From Narthecium ossifragum (lineage: Eukaryota; Streptophyta; Magnoliopsida; Dioscoreales; Nartheciaceae): DNA of 64,000 nucleotides. Below, in pieces: positions 1 through 11,292 of the stretch. Each line of letters starts with the position of its first letter. The stretch's first letter is position 1. The stretch spans positions 16,247,987 through 16,311,986 of the forward strand of contig OY986964.1 of assembly GCA_963920575.1 (NCBI GenBank), in the 5' to 3' direction. The translations under genes were made by a program, and so were the position numbers. The notes under the pieces were generated by a model, which made no database searches, had not been told where the DNA came from, and saw only the letters and a program-made list of their open reading frames with translations.

Positions 1-574
1 AAGGGAGTTAAGGTGGTATGGATCTAGGTGTGATAGCGAGGTGGTTCCAACACCTCGCTGGCCAAAATCACAATGATATGATGGGTGGAGGGTTAGGAAT
101 AGATTGGTGGTGGTTCTAGCACCACAATCTAGTTCAATCTTGGATTAAAATCCTTCGTCATGAGAGAATCCATGGTTTTAGCATGAATCCCTCTCACGAG
201 AGGTCCCATCCAAGCCCTAACATGCAAGAGACCTAGATCTAGGGCACAATAGGGCAATCCAAGCATTCATCAATGAAAATAACACCACATTCATAAAGAA
301 GTTAACTCCAATCCATACAACCATTCAATAGAGTAGCAAAAAGCCCTAAATCCTAAGAATCCCTAATAGAAACCCTTATTATATGATAAGAATCCCTAAG
401 CTAAGAGTTAGTGACTCATCTTGGGGGTTGGACCCATAGATGGAGGTTGATGAAGCTCTCCTCCCATGGATCTCCTCCAAAAAGTGTCCCTCTCAATTGG
501 GTAAAAAGAGTCTAAAAGAAGAAAAGCTGGAGAAAGGTTTAAGAGAAGATCCCCAAAATCCCCCAAAAGGGGTC

Positions 575-583
575 TATTTATAG
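575..583 (-). promoter_or_regulatory. TATA box in 3' LTR of F
   Basis: CTATAAATA on the minus strand, with the palindrome array starting 64 bp upstream at 647. The same motif and spacing occur in the other LTR of F. Confidence 0.6.
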
Positions 584-646
584 TACACAAGCCTCCCCCA
601 CTCGGATTAGATCTGGACCATTGATTTTGCTCGGCTGGCACAAAAG

Positions 647-1014
647 GATCGATCCTTATAGGGTAGAAGTTCGATCTTCCTCTTCCGTGTGATCGCTGGT
701 CCCGTGGAAGATCGATCTTTCTATAGGTGAAGATCGATCTTTGTTCTTGACTGCTGGCTGCGCCCCGATGAAGATCGATCTTTAAGTACAGGAGGATCAA
801 TCGTCTAGAATGTCGCGCTCTGTCATCTCTTTTGCCCGTGAAAGATCGATCTTGCACTTGGGAAAGATCGATCCTTCCAACACTTGCGCTCTGTCACTGA
901 AAAATGCGCATAAGGGATCGATCTTCTCATGATGGAAGATCGATCCTTGTTGTTCCGACTGGATTTCTTCTTAATGTCTTTAAGGGATCAATCCTTTTCA
1001 ATAAAGGATCGATA
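647..1014. repeat. Array of GATCGATC palindromes upstream of TATA
   Basis: About ten intact or slightly mutated GATCGATC motifs, most extended to AAGATCGATCTT or AGGATCGATCCT. Neighbours within a pair start 22 bp apart, for example 710 and 732. Pairs are separated by longer unrelated spacers. Confidence 0.85.
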
Positions 1015-1184
1015 TTCTTCATACTAAACTGGCCCAAATGAGTTCGTTTTAGCTCGGAACTTGATCTAATCCTCGTTGAGGGCTCTTGTACCTGTCATGG
1101 GGTAATAATCGTCAATAAGGTCTTACTCGGAGACTAACAAGGCCAAGTTGAAGGGGTGATTTGTGCACTTTTCACGTCTTATCA

Positions 1185-1195
1185 CACCCCCTAAC
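1185..1195 (-). other. Polypurine tract of element F
   Basis: On the minus strand AGTTAGGGGGTG directly precedes the LTR start TGATAAG. Just upstream is GAGAACTAGCAAAG, a relative of the sequence before the polypurine tract of element C. Confidence 0.8.
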
Positions 1196-1639
1196 TTGAT
1201 CTTTGCTAGTTCTCGAGCAAAGCAAGAGAGAAGTAAAAGGAAGGAAGATGAAAGAACTAAAAACTATGTAACAGCATTCACCCGACCTACAATTAGTCAT
1301 TTCTCAAGTAGCTTCGGTTCCTATGATCAAAATTCATCCATATGCCCCACATAGATTTAAATGCATAACTCCATCCATCAACCCATAGCACAAGTAAAAT
1401 GTAAGCGAATAATTCCATCAATAGCATCATTCAAACACTTCAAAGGACTTGAACAAGATTAAAGCTCATCTAAGCAATCCGTGTAGTGAAAGATGCTACT
1501 CAAGTACTCGGGGTCTCATAGTCATTCAATTGGGGTTCCAATCAAAATTAGGCATCCTTAGTACTTTACACCGGTTGAACAAATGACAAGTTTTATTTAA
1601 AGCATTTGTTTTATTTATTTATTTATTAATGAACATAAC

Positions 1640-2010
1640 TATTGGCCGTGCAATGCCATGATCCCTTAGGCTTTCTACTTGACCCATGTAACGGGATTTG
1701 GGCCAGTGGCTCCCCGGTCAGATGACCTAAAGGCACGAGGTGTTGCGGCACCCCTCGGGCTTAATCTCCCAAATCTAGCAGGCCACGAATCACAGCTGAC
1801 CAACAATCTTTTATTTGCTACTAGCGTGACTGTGCAATGCCTTGATCCCTTAAGCTTTCTACTAGGCTCATTTAACGAGTGTTAGGTCAATGACTCCCAA
1901 GCCAGATGGCTTTGGGGCATTAGGTGTTGAAGCACCCCTTGGACCTACACACTCGAGCCTAGAAGGCTACGAATCAAGACTAGTCACTTTCATTAAACTG
2001 GTTCTTGGCC
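1640..2010 (-). repeat. Two tandem 184-bp repeats in the 3' untranslated region of F
   Basis: Both copies contain gtgcaatgcc (1648 and 1832), 'tgatccctta', a 'ttct act' stretch, 'cacccctygg' and 'ggccacgaatca' or 'ggctacgaatca'. They are clearly homologous but diverged. I see no coding potential in 1196-2369. Confidence 0.75.
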
Positions 2011-2369
2011 TCTAACTTGGCTTCGAACCCTACTACAAGTCATCTCAATTGAGTGTAAATCACCTTGGACCCTCAATCTATCAAGGTCCCCCAATCAAAC
2101 ACTACTTGCCCCCTCATACAAATGTAAGTGCTCAAGTGGTTTGGATCACTTAAATGTCCTTAATGCATGGCAAGTAGAATTAAAGCAGACGAATAACCCT
2201 ACTCATGAAATGATTCGCCAAATTCTACAAAACATGAGAATCAAGATGAATTATGCAATAATCATCCTTGCTAGCATAAGAATTGAAAATTTTTCACATA
2301 TTCACCACCAAATCAGCGTATGATTAAATGTAGGTCAATCACAGGTTATCTATAAACATGATGAAATCA

Positions 2370-2402
2370 TACCCCCTAACTTAAGCGGGTTTGTCCTCAA
2401 GC
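2370..2402 (-). other. Internal polypurine-tract-like module of F
   Basis: On the minus strand CTTGAGGACAA is followed after about a dozen bases by AAGTTAGGGGGTAT. It lies about 1.2 kb before the true polypurine tract. Similar modules occur in element E (18491) and element C (30321). The stretch 2403-3104 holds AT-rich sequence with no recognisable gene. Confidence 0.5.
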
Positions 2403-3104
2403 ACGGAAGAAGGGTAAAGTGTTGAGATAACCTTGTGAAGTTATGGATGAATTTGTAACCTTGACAAAAGATATGAAGGGAATTAGGGTCAAGGTTAGTC
2501 ATGAAAAACCATGAATGTTGTGATGTTAAGATAGCGGTTGATGATCCACATGCCATAGATGAAAAGCCCTAGAAAACAATAGAGACAATACCCCATGATT
2601 GCATTTATAAAATAATAAGCATGATAAATTTCCAGAAAAATTGGGCAGTATTCCCTCTATTTATTCAAAAAGCCCAAGGGCTGTACAAAGATTTCATTTA
2701 CATCCAACCACTTATACATTCATTCTCATCCAAATACATACATGCATCCACACCCATCTTTACAATTTACATATCCACATCCAAACACATACATCCACAC
2801 CCGGGGCACACCCCCATAGCCAAAAAAAAAAAATCATGTATATATATATCCACTATCAAAGATGTTAACCATATACAAAAGTGGAGCAATGGAGTACAAA
2901 AAATTACCCACCTTCCAAACACAAAAAGAATACGCTCCAACCATCCACACAATATAGAATCGACCCGTAGATACAGTCTATAAAAAAGAACAAGCCCCTA
3001 GTACTACATGTCACTAGATGCAAGAAACCTAAAAAGTACATATGCAACCAAGCAAGCATCTAGGAGACATGCAAACCGCTAAGCTAAAAGGACATGTATC
3101 ATCC

Positions 3105-4525
3105 CTAAGGTCTCAGCTCGGGAAAGGTAAGAGGATGGGATGGAACGATATCGGTGACAGGTGGAGGAGGAGGGTGGATGGCATCGAGACGCGCGAGAAT
3201 ACTCGAGGCAACCCGGTGAAGTGCGGAGACGTCCTGGCGAAGGCCGGATATGTCCTCTCGAAAGGCGGCGTCGCGCGCCTCTACCGTGTCCAAGCGATGA
3301 AGTACGGCAGTCTGGAACGCTCGGTGCTCACGGTAGATCTCACCCATGGTTGGGTGCTCGACAGGCCCAAACTCTGGGGTCGACTGGGTCCTACTGGGTC
3401 TCGGCTGAGGACGAGGCTGGGCGGCTTTCCTCATGTGGCTAAGGACCTTGCCCCTGGTGGCAGCACCGAAGCGGGCAAACCTGAAGGCCGCGTCTGAGAT
3501 AGTCGGCTCGCCCTCAGGGACTAGGTCCTGGCTAGCGAGAAAAGCCGAAATAAGGCATGGGTGCAGGACGACTTTGTTGTCAAAACTGGGCGATAGGTCC
3601 CGAACCGCTCCACGATAAAACTGGGCCATGTCCTCGATGATCTGCTGGGCCAAGTCTATCGACCACGACTTGAACAAAAACCACAGTGAACACATCCACT
3701 TGTTAGTCCTATACTGGTCGTGGTCGTTTTGGTATATGTTTCGGCGAAAGATATCTTCGATCAACCACATATGAGGGGGCAGTTCTTCCCGGGTAAATGT
3801 GTCCTTGCCGGAGCGATCTGGGTGGAGAAAAAGCTGGGCATCAACCTCAAGAGGCAGCTCCTCGGAGGTGGCTCGGTGGAGACCAGGGGAGTGGCGAGGG
3901 ACACCCAAGAGGACAGCCACGTCTCGGGCAGTGAAGGTGACATCCTCGCCGTCGATGATTGAAGTGAAGCCCAAGGCCCGGCTCGGAGCATCACCTGCCT
4001 CGTCCCTCTCATTCCCACAGGAATGGCCTTCATGTTCTGGTAGAACATGCAGGCCAGCCGTGGGTATACCATGGTGGAGGGGGTGCAGAAGGGCAGCCAG
4101 CCGCGGGCTTCCAATGTAGCGATGGAATCTCGCGCGTGCTCGACTGTGCAGAAGAAGGAGACGTCAAAGGTGAACTCGAGGTTTACCTCCCTTCGCCACT
4201 GCAGATGCAGGCCTCGAACGTCAGTGGGCGCAGTGGAGGGCCTGGAGCGCTTCTTCATCTTCTTGGATTGGCGAGGATTGGATAACGAGGGGGCAGCGGA
4301 GGCTTTCCTCTTGGAAGTTGCCGGAGCTGTAGACGAAGTAGCAGAGGCACACGTGGCTCGGACTGGCCATGTGGAAGGAGAAGGTGGATCAGCGACCGGC
4401 CCAGTGGAGGTTGGAGAGGAGGCCGGTTGTGTGGATGGTGTGGAAGAAGCTTGCCCGGCTGGAGAGGAAGCCGCAGCCTTCCCTTTTCCGGCGGCACCTT
4501 TGGGTTCGGAGGCCTTGCGTCCCAT
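3105..4525 (-). pseudogene. Accessory 3' ORF of F, plant transposon protein-like, one frameshift
   Basis: Two overlapping minus-strand frames read as one protein of about 470 residues. The first starts at the ATG at 4525-4523; the second ends at 3105. They need one frameshift somewhere between about 3974 and 4070. The N-terminal part is Ala/Ser/Pro/Lys-rich with a basic stretch (KRK, then KKMKKRSR) that could be a nuclear signal. The middle contains FYQNMK followed in the other frame by a globular-looking region with DGEDVTF, ARDVAVLLG and MWLIEDI. The C-terminal part has a heptad-like stretch (DTVEARDAAFRED, then DISGLRQDVSALHRVASS) and ends in a run of prolines. Layout and composition resemble the ORF-1 or 'putative plant transposon protein' reading frames of Athila-related elements. 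That assignment comes from memory of the family, not a search. It sits after gag-protease where envelope-like ORFs occur in some Athila elements, but I see no signal peptide or membrane segment. Confidence 0.55.
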
Positions 4526-4817
4526 GAAGCTGAGGATGGCAGCAAGGAGGGACTGGATCGGCCAGCGGTGGTGGCTTTGGCCAGTGGAGCTCGTCGGAGG
4601 CGAAGGGAACCCGCCGATCACGGAGATGTGAGAGGAGGTGGGGTAAATGTGGAGGACGGGAGCTCAATCAAGAGGTGGAGAGAGGTGAAGGGTGGTCGCG
4701 GACGCCTTGGGGAGGTCGGCGGCGGTGAAATCCGGCCGGAGGAGAGGGTGGCGCACCGGTCAGAGGCGGCGAAGATGGGATGCGGCGTCCGGGACGAACA
4801 GGGGAAGGGGAAGAGAA

Positions 4818-5363
4818 GATCGATCTTAGGGCATGGGGCCCTAAGTCGATCTCCAGCGCATATATATTTTTTTAACAAAGCCCACAAAAGATCAATCCTT
4901 TGCATGCCCAAGATCGATCATTTGACACGTGGCAGCATCATAAAGGATCTGACTTAAGACGTGCTGACGTGTATAAGTAAGTAAGATCGATCTTTTCCGC
5001 TTGAAAGATCGATCTTCTTTACTTGATCTCACAGTTAATATGGGACAAAGGGAAAGAGTGATCTTCCACGCAGGAAGATTGATCTTTCTGTCTCTGAGAA
5101 TTGCATAAACTCCTTAAAAGATCGATCATTCTATGCTCAAGGATCGATCATCCAAAAACCATCCCTTTGTCACAATTAAATGTGCAAGAAAGATCGATCT
5201 TTAGGTGATAAAAGATCGATCACCTAAAATCATCCCTTTGTCAAATTAAATGTGCAAGAAAGATCGATCTTTAGAGGATACATGATCGATCATTGGCACC
5301 CAAGCTCCAGCTTCAATTCAATCGGACATAAAGGATCGATCTTCACCGCTTGGAAGATCGATC
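4818..5363. repeat. GATCGATC pair array in the internal region of F
   Basis: About a dozen GATCGATC motifs between the accessory ORF and the protease linker, outside any LTR. Five pairs all start exactly 22 bp apart: 4985/5007, 5120/5142, 5192/5214, 5262/5284 and 5334/5356. Two of the pairs lie in a tandem duplication of about 70 bp (roughly 5157-5290) sharing 'atccctttgtca'. The stretch 5364-5710 shows nothing else recognisable. Confidence 0.85.
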
Positions 5364-5710
5364 TTTTGTGTACCAAAATGCAAAACTGGGCTGAAAACCT
5401 GGGAATTAGCCCCACACTCCACTTGCATGAATACTAAGCTCCCTAGATGATAAAATAGCACAATAAAAACCCTCCAAACTAGTTGATTCATCAATCCTCT
5501 CACAAATACGACAAACATAATCTTGACATCACAATTATTCAAACAAAGATCAATTCAAAAACACACCAAAATCAAACATGTAAATAATTGGAAAAACAAT
5601 CAAGCATGAAAAGAAGAAATAACAAACAATTTCAGAAAAATACGAAGAAAGGATGGGTTGCCTCTCACCAAGCGCTTGATTTACTGTCTCTAGCTCGACA
5701 CAATGTAAGG

Positions 5711-6930
5711 TCACCCATAAAATTTCGATGTCCCCTCTAAATGGTGGTCGCATCTAGAAATGCGAGAACGAAGCCATTTTCGAAGGACTTTATTTAAATG
5801 CCAATGATAAAACCACGTTTCTTTCATCACAAGCCATTTTAACCTTATGTCCATTTTAGCATAAAAGATGTCACGTTCTTTATTAACAGTCTTGTAAGGC
5901 CAAATGAATGTATGCATGAACACGGGAAATGGGATGGCATTCGAGATGGGCAATGATAGTATCGTGGCAGATATTATTGTGGAGGAAGATATAGAAGGCG
6001 ACAAATCAAAGGCATGCCTCCACCAAGGGGTCACACAATCATTACCTATATAATCAAATTCAAGAATGGGCAAGACCTCATCCAAAACTTCAAAAGTCTC
6101 TAATGCCGGCAACAGATATTGGCCTTCATCATCACAATCATGAGAGATTGATAACCTTTCTTGAAAAACAACCAAACTCGGCTCATCAACATTAGTTACG
6201 TCCTCCCAAAACACCTCATAGATAGGCATATTAACATCGTAGGAGTCCCCAAAAATTGATATATCCTCACCAAAAACTTCATAGACCGGCATATTGATAT
6301 CACAAACATCCTCTTCGTAATTGGGTATGTCTTCATAAAATGGTTGATATACCGGAAGATTAATATCATAACAAACATCATCAACCTCTTCATCATTACC
6401 AAGTAACTCATTCAAGCATTCCTCATCATGATGATTATTCCAAGCATCAATCGTAAAACATTCTTTTTCACATGCATAATGCTTAGATGCATCAAAGATG
6501 TTAAGCTGTATCTCCATGTTGCCAAATGTAATGGTCATGACTCTATTCCTACAATTTATTAAAGCATTAGCTGTAGCGAGGAATGGTGGATCTAAAATGA
6601 TGGGAACGGATTTCTATGCCTTGGTTCGGGCTCCATGTCTAAAACCACAAAATCCACCAGAAAGAAAGCCTTGTCTATCTTGGCCAACACATCTTCAACA
6701 ATACCTCGAGGTTTTTTCGTTGATCTATCGGCAAGTTGAAGGTTCATCATAGTGGGCTTGAGCTCTCCTATCCCAAATTGGCAATATAAGGAGTAAGGAA
6801 GAATGTTGACACTCGCTCCCAAATCAAGTAGGGCTCTCTCAATGAGATTATTACCAATTATACAAGGAACGGTAGGGATGCCCGGATCTTCAAGTTTAGG
6901 GGGGAGGTCACATCTAAGAATGGAGCTCAC
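5711..6930 (-). pseudogene. pol: Protease and post-protease linker of F
   Basis: Continuing in the gag frame after a TAA at 6931-6933, this region encodes an aspartic protease with the active-site motif LLDLGASVN, followed by LQLADRS and VDFVVLDMEPE. A single-base frameshift near 6600 leads into PPFLATANALIN and then an acidic linker to 5711 with repeated 'DINMPVYE' or 'DVNMPIYE' phrases. In complete relatives this linker leads into reverse transcriptase. Here it ends with a WHLNKVLRKW-type tail and a stop, and the next sequence is the GGCAACCC-containing stretch normally found after integrase. Pol has therefore been cleanly removed or was never present. The protease active-site Asp is intact but the frameshift would prevent the linker being made as one chain. 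Confidence 0.75.
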
Positions 6931-9069
6931 TTACTCGGTCAAGAAAATTTTCTTAGAAATATGAGATCTAGATCGCCTTTTATGAGTGCAAAGTTCCTTA
7001 AGAAACTTAGCATAAGATGGAATTTGCTTAATGGCATCTAGAAGAGGAAGATTGATGTGGACTTTCTTAAAAACTTCCATCATCTCATCAAGTTTAGGAT
7101 TTTTATATGGAGATGACGTAGGATCCGCTAAAACCTCGGGGAAGGGAATTTTTGGAACATAAGCATTAGGGTTTGGCTCATGAGATAGAGGTGTTGAACT
7201 CGAGGATGTATGCAAATCATTGGGTGTAAGTGTGTTATGAGATGCCATGGAATCCTTAGGTACATTTTTATCCTTGGACGATGAAGATGCATGTGGTGAC
7301 GAAGGTATGCACTCATGCAATGGTGATGATAAATGTATGTCATGCTCATGCTCTTGTGAAATGTCATTCGGCTCCTCCACATTGGGAAATGTTTTGCCAC
7401 TTCTTAGGATCATCACCGCATTGACTTGTTCATGAATTGAATCAATGGAGTGTTGGCCTTTTGGGTTGGGGATGCTTTGGCTAGGTAATCGCCCCTCGTC
7501 CCTCCTAGAGATGGCATTGGCCAATTGGCCCAATTGCACCTCCATTTTTGCTAGGGATTGAGAATGGGAGTGAAGTAATTGGGTACTAGCTTCAAAAGAA
7601 TTTAAGGCCTTAAAAAGTCTCTCATCAATGTGTTGGTCTCCCTTTGGTTGTTGAGAATGAGAATTTTGGCTTGTGGGCACTTGAGGTTGTGGAGGTGTAT
7701 ATGGTTGATGCCCCCAAGATTGCGGTGGTTGAGCTTGATAAGGTGCTTGGGGAGAATAAGCTTGGGGAGGCCGATATGACAGTTGGAATGGAGGAGCTTG
7801 GCCTTGAGCATTGGAGGGATATGTTGGCAGAAATTTTTGAGGATAGTTTGGGGCTTGAGTGCCCATGGATGGCGGCCTTGGATTGAAAGAATTAGGTTGT
7901 TGGCCGGGTGTCCTCCAAGAAAACTTTGGGTTGTCTCTCAAGCCGGGATTGTAAGTGTTGGAATAAGGATCATAAGTCGGCTTGGATTGACCATATATTG
8001 CATTCACATGTTCTTGCACTAACTCCGGATAGTGGCATGCCAAATGGCAATCGGTTACATCGTGACCGGAAGCGGAGCACAAGAAACATAGTTCCCCCGA
8101 AGATGAGGGCAACGAAGGATTAGAGGAAGCCACTTGATTTATATTTTGGGTAAGGACTTGGTCAAGCTTCCTACTTAAAGCGTCGACTTGTTGGGCAAGC
8201 CGGGTTGATTCATTAAGCTCAAGAATTCCCCTAGGAGTAGGTTGACTCGAAGACCCTCGGTTGTTTCTAGAAGAAGAGGAATGGTGTTGGGAGTTCTTGG
8301 CAAGTTTCTCGAAAAGCTTCCAAGAATCATCAAGAGGGTTCGTGATAAAGACTCCCCCACACGCGGCATCAATAGTCAATTGGTACCTCTCCTTAAGACC
8401 TTTGTAGAAATTTTCTACTATAGCCCATTGCGGAAATTGATGATGTGGACACTTCCTAAGAAGTTTCCTATAGCGGTCCCAAGCTTCATGGAACGCTTCA
8501 TCATCGGATTGTCTAAAAGATGCAATCTCTTGGCGAAGATCACTAGTTTTAGTGATTGGAAAGAATTTAACCAGAAATTGGGCTTGTAGTTGAGGCCATG
8601 TTGAGATAGATCGAGGTTCCAAAGAGGTAAGCCAATATTTGGCTTTACCCTTGAGAGTGAAGGGGAACAATTTAAGTCTCCATGCCTCGTCGGTGAAATT
8701 GTTGACCCTTACCGTAGAACTTATCAAAATAAATTCTTCGATATGATTGTAAGGGTCCTCGTGGGATAATCCATGAAAGGCCGGCAAGGATTGTAGAAAT
8801 TGAGGTTTAATCTCATAATGGGCCGCCTCAATTACCGGGGGTTGGGTGCAAGAATTTGAGGTCAAAGAATTAGGGATATAAAAGTCCTTCATGGCTCTAC
8901 GACCTTGATTTTCGGGTTGGTGAAGATTGGCCATAGGGTCGGGAAGATCATGAGGATCGGGATTATCCATGGATGAATGAGAATGAGCTAATGGTTTATG
9001 CGATGCAACATGCGAATCCAAAAATGCTTGCAATGTAATATCCAAATCGGAATCCTCATTCACATTCAT
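6931..9069 (-). CDS. gag: Gag polyprotein of element F
   Basis: A 712-residue open frame encoding the structural Gag of an Athila-type retrotransposon, which would assemble the particle that packages element RNA. The capsid region spans roughly residues 130-226 (WRLKLFPF, AKYWL, FLVKFFP, HEAWDRY, CPHH, FYKGL). A canonical CCHC zinc knuckle starts at residue 328 with spacing CX2CX4HX4C, the nucleic-acid-binding motif. It is followed by a Pro/Gln-rich region of about 100 residues and a Gag-protease linker with VMILRSGK and IPSYAKFLKEL. The frame is fully open apart from a terminal TAA after KIFLTE. In related elements translation continues at that point into protease, so the stop looks like a point mutation of a glutamine codon. 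The start follows the primer site by about 240 bases. This is the best preserved coding sequence in the window. Confidence 0.9.
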   Translation of the reverse strand: MNVNEDSDLDITLQAFLDSHVASHKPLAHSHSSMDNPDPHDLPDPMANLHQPENQGRRAMKDFYIPNSLTSNSCTQPPVIEAAHYEIKPQFLQSLPAFHGLSHEDPYNHIEEFILISSTVRVNNFTDEAWRLKLFPFTLKGKAKYWLTSLEPRSISTWPQLQAQFLVKFFPITKTSDLRQEIASFRQSDDEAFHEAWDRYRKLLRKCPHHQFPQWAIVENFYKGLKERYQLTIDAACGGVFITNPLDDSWKLFEKLAKNSQHHSSSSRNNRGSSSQPTPRGILELNESTRLAQQVDALSRKLDQVLTQNINQVASSNPSLPSSSGELCFLCSASGHDVTDCHLACHYPELVQEHVNAIYGQSKPTYDPYSNTYNPGLRDNPKFSWRTPGQQPNSFNPRPPSMGTQAPNYPQKFLPTYPSNAQGQAPPFQLSYRPPQAYSPQAPYQAQPPQSWGHQPYTPPQPQVPTSQNSHSQQPKGDQHIDERLFKALNSFEASTQLLHSHSQSLAKMEVQLGQLANAISRRDEGRLPSQSIPNPKGQHSIDSIHEQVNAVMILRSGKTFPNVEEPNDISQEHEHDIHLSSPLHECIPSSPHASSSSKDKNVPKDSMASHNTLTPNDLHTSSSSTPLSHEPNPNAYVPKIPFPEVLADPTSSPYKNPKLDEMMEVFKKVHINLPLLDAIKQIPSYAKFLKELCTHKRRSRSHISKKIFLTE

Positions 9070-9309
9070 TCACACATCACGAAGAGCATACAAGGTTAAG
9101 AAATACAAACAGTGCACTCTCGGTGACGTGTTGTCGACGATCGCTCCTCCACCACTCGGAAGGATGCTTCGTCGCCCCCCCTTTCGATCATAAAAAGATA
9201 TGGCAATATTAGCACGATTCTATTTTTGGTCTTTTATATAGTAGGTAAAATAAAACAACTAATTGGAAAGAAAACTACACTAAGTAAGCTACTCAAAACT
9301 AGTTAGCAT

Positions 9310-9327
9310 TCCCCGGCAACGGCGCCA
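9310..9327 (-). other. Primer binding site of F (tRNA-Asp type)
   Basis: On the minus strand it reads TGGCGCCGTTGCCGGGGA, six bases after the LTR terminus CCCATCA. This is the tRNA-Asp-type site known from Athila elements. Confidence 0.9.
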
Positions 9328-10986
9328 AAATTTTGATGGGACGTGGAAAGTGTCGCGGCTTAACGCCCCCAATTAAAATTACAAATTGATAATCAAACTC
9401 CTAACTAACTACCTATGGGGTAGTTAGTGGTGAGTCCGAGTCGATCCGCAGGGAAGAAACTAGAATTGAAATGACATACTAAGCATAATTGTCTACCAAG
9501 AAGTTGGAGGAAAAGATTTAGATTTGGGTTTTTAACTAGATATAAAGAGAGGCCGAGGGATCCTTAATCAATAATAAGGGTTCTAATAGGTCTTCCTAAG
9601 ATAAGGGCATGTCTCCTCCAATTGAATGGTTAAGTCCAAATTGTCGATAGGCGAATGGCTAGTTTCACCTATCGCTCGACGAAAATCGGGTTAAGAACCC
9701 TCGTCGGCCAAAGCAATCGTCTAAAAATTGGCGATCGAAGGATGAGTTACGATCGCCGCTAACAAATCCTCTAATTAAGATGGATTCGTCGCAAGGGAGT
9801 TAAGGTGGTATGGATCTAGGTGCGATAGCGAGGTGGTTCCAACACCTCGCTGGCCAAAATCACAATGATATGATGGGTGGAGGGTTAGGAATAGATTGGT
9901 GGTGATTCTAGCACCACAATCTAGTCCAATCTTGGATTAAAATCCTTTGTCAAGAGAGAATCCATGGTTTTAGCATGAATCCCTCTCACGAGAGGTTCCA
10001 TCCAAGCCCTAACATGTGATGTCGCTCAAATGTGTCACGCACAGCGGTCGCGGTGCAGTATAGCATAAGAGAGGTCGAATCCCACAGAGAGACAAGCAGG
10101 AAAGAACCAGAAACGCAAATAACAATGAATGGAAGACAAACAAGAACGTTAACGTTAAGAAAGTAGATCGAAGATGTAATGATAAGATAAAGTTAACGAA
10201 AGAAATCAAGATTTAAATGAGGCTAGGCTTCAGGAATCACTTCACTCGGATTTAGGTTCTTCTCTTCTCAATGGTTCATATGAAACTCAGTCAAGGGATT
10301 CACATCCCAATCACCTTAACCGGAAGATATGGAACTATAAACCTAACAAAATATATAAATGTCTCCTCCTATGATTGATTCTTCCTTATTATAGTTCTAA
10401 CTTCATCCAACCCAAACCTAAGAATATATGATGCTGGCTGTCACTACAGGCAACATATAGCAAAAGTTCCTTGGGACAAAGCCCTAACTCTATCTAACCA
10501 GATCTCTAAGAATACACAATACCAACTCTCACAATCGGCAATGCATAGCAAAGATTTCACGAGATAAAGCCCCAACCTTGTCTTACCAGATCCCTAAGAA
10601 TACACAATACCAGTTGTCACTATGGGCAATGCATAGCAAAGGTCTCGCAAGACTCGGTAGGAAAATCAAAAGAAAAAATTATGGGATTATAAGATCATGA
10701 AAGAAGCATGACTGGATTCATAATATTAATCATCTACATAGAAATCTATAATCTGAAAATAATATTTGAAGATCCAATACATAGAAAAGAGTTTAACAAT
10801 GAAGATTAAAAACTAACAAACCATTGTTTGAGAAGAAACCCTAGTCCTCGCTAGATCATCCGTCCGCCATGCCCGCAGATTACTCGGCCATGGATGGAGA
10901 TGTCTTCATCTTCTTCCCTTAGAAAACGTCCAGAAAGAGCCTTCAAAAACGTCCAAGAAGTCCCCCTTGGCTTACCCTAACTTTCC

Positions 10987-10995
10987 TATTTATAG
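10987..10995 (-). promoter_or_regulatory. TATA box of solo LTR A
   Basis: CTATAAATA on the minus strand. The nearest GGTCGACC palindrome starts 64 bp away at 11059. Confidence 0.6.
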
Positions 10996-11058
10996 GGTCC
11001 AAAGATTAGCAAACTCGAGTTAAGTTTAAACCCGTTATACGCCCCTGGCTGATCTGAC

Positions 11059-11292
11059 GGTCGACCGTGAGACCCTGACGGTCGACCGTGAGGTGCATAA
11101 TTTATTTTGATAAGCTGCGGTCGATCTTCGCATCGTCCGTCGGAAGTGTTTTTCTTGATAGAGGCTGACGGTCGATGCCACGGTCAATGCTACGGTCGAC
11201 CGTGGCATCTTACGGTCGATCTTGAGGATTTTTGAGCTCAATGGTCGACCGTGAGGATTTGATGGTTGATCGTGAGGATTTGACGGTCGACC
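11059..11292. repeat. GGTCGACC palindrome array in solo LTR A
   Basis: Motifs extended to ACGGTCGACCGT or close variants. Start-to-start spacing is 21 bp in 11059/11080 and in the run 11243/11264/11285. The core is GGTCGACC instead of the GATCGATC seen in other LTRs. Confidence 0.85.

Larger units (their letters stand above)
1..1184 (-). repeat. 3' LTR of element F, partial
   Basis: It matches 9795-12585 of the same element almost base for base once the inserted solo LTR is removed. On the minus strand it begins TGATAAGACGTG at 1184, directly after the polypurine tract. About 460 bp of its distal end lie left of the window. It contains a TATA box and an array of GATCGATC palindromes. Confidence 0.9.

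Noticed and set aside
408..857. 149-residue minus-strand ORF (and its twin at 11826-12275)
   Set aside because: It lies wholly inside the LTR of F and its apparent protein repeats come from the palindrome array.
647..1014. CRISPR-like array
   Set aside because: Units are short palindromes with spacers of 12-14 bp in a plant retrotransposon; there is no constant repeat of 25-40 bp and no cas gene.
3042..3497. Plus-strand ORFs opposite the accessory ORF of F
   Set aside because: They are shadows on the other strand of 3105-4525, with no recognisable domain.
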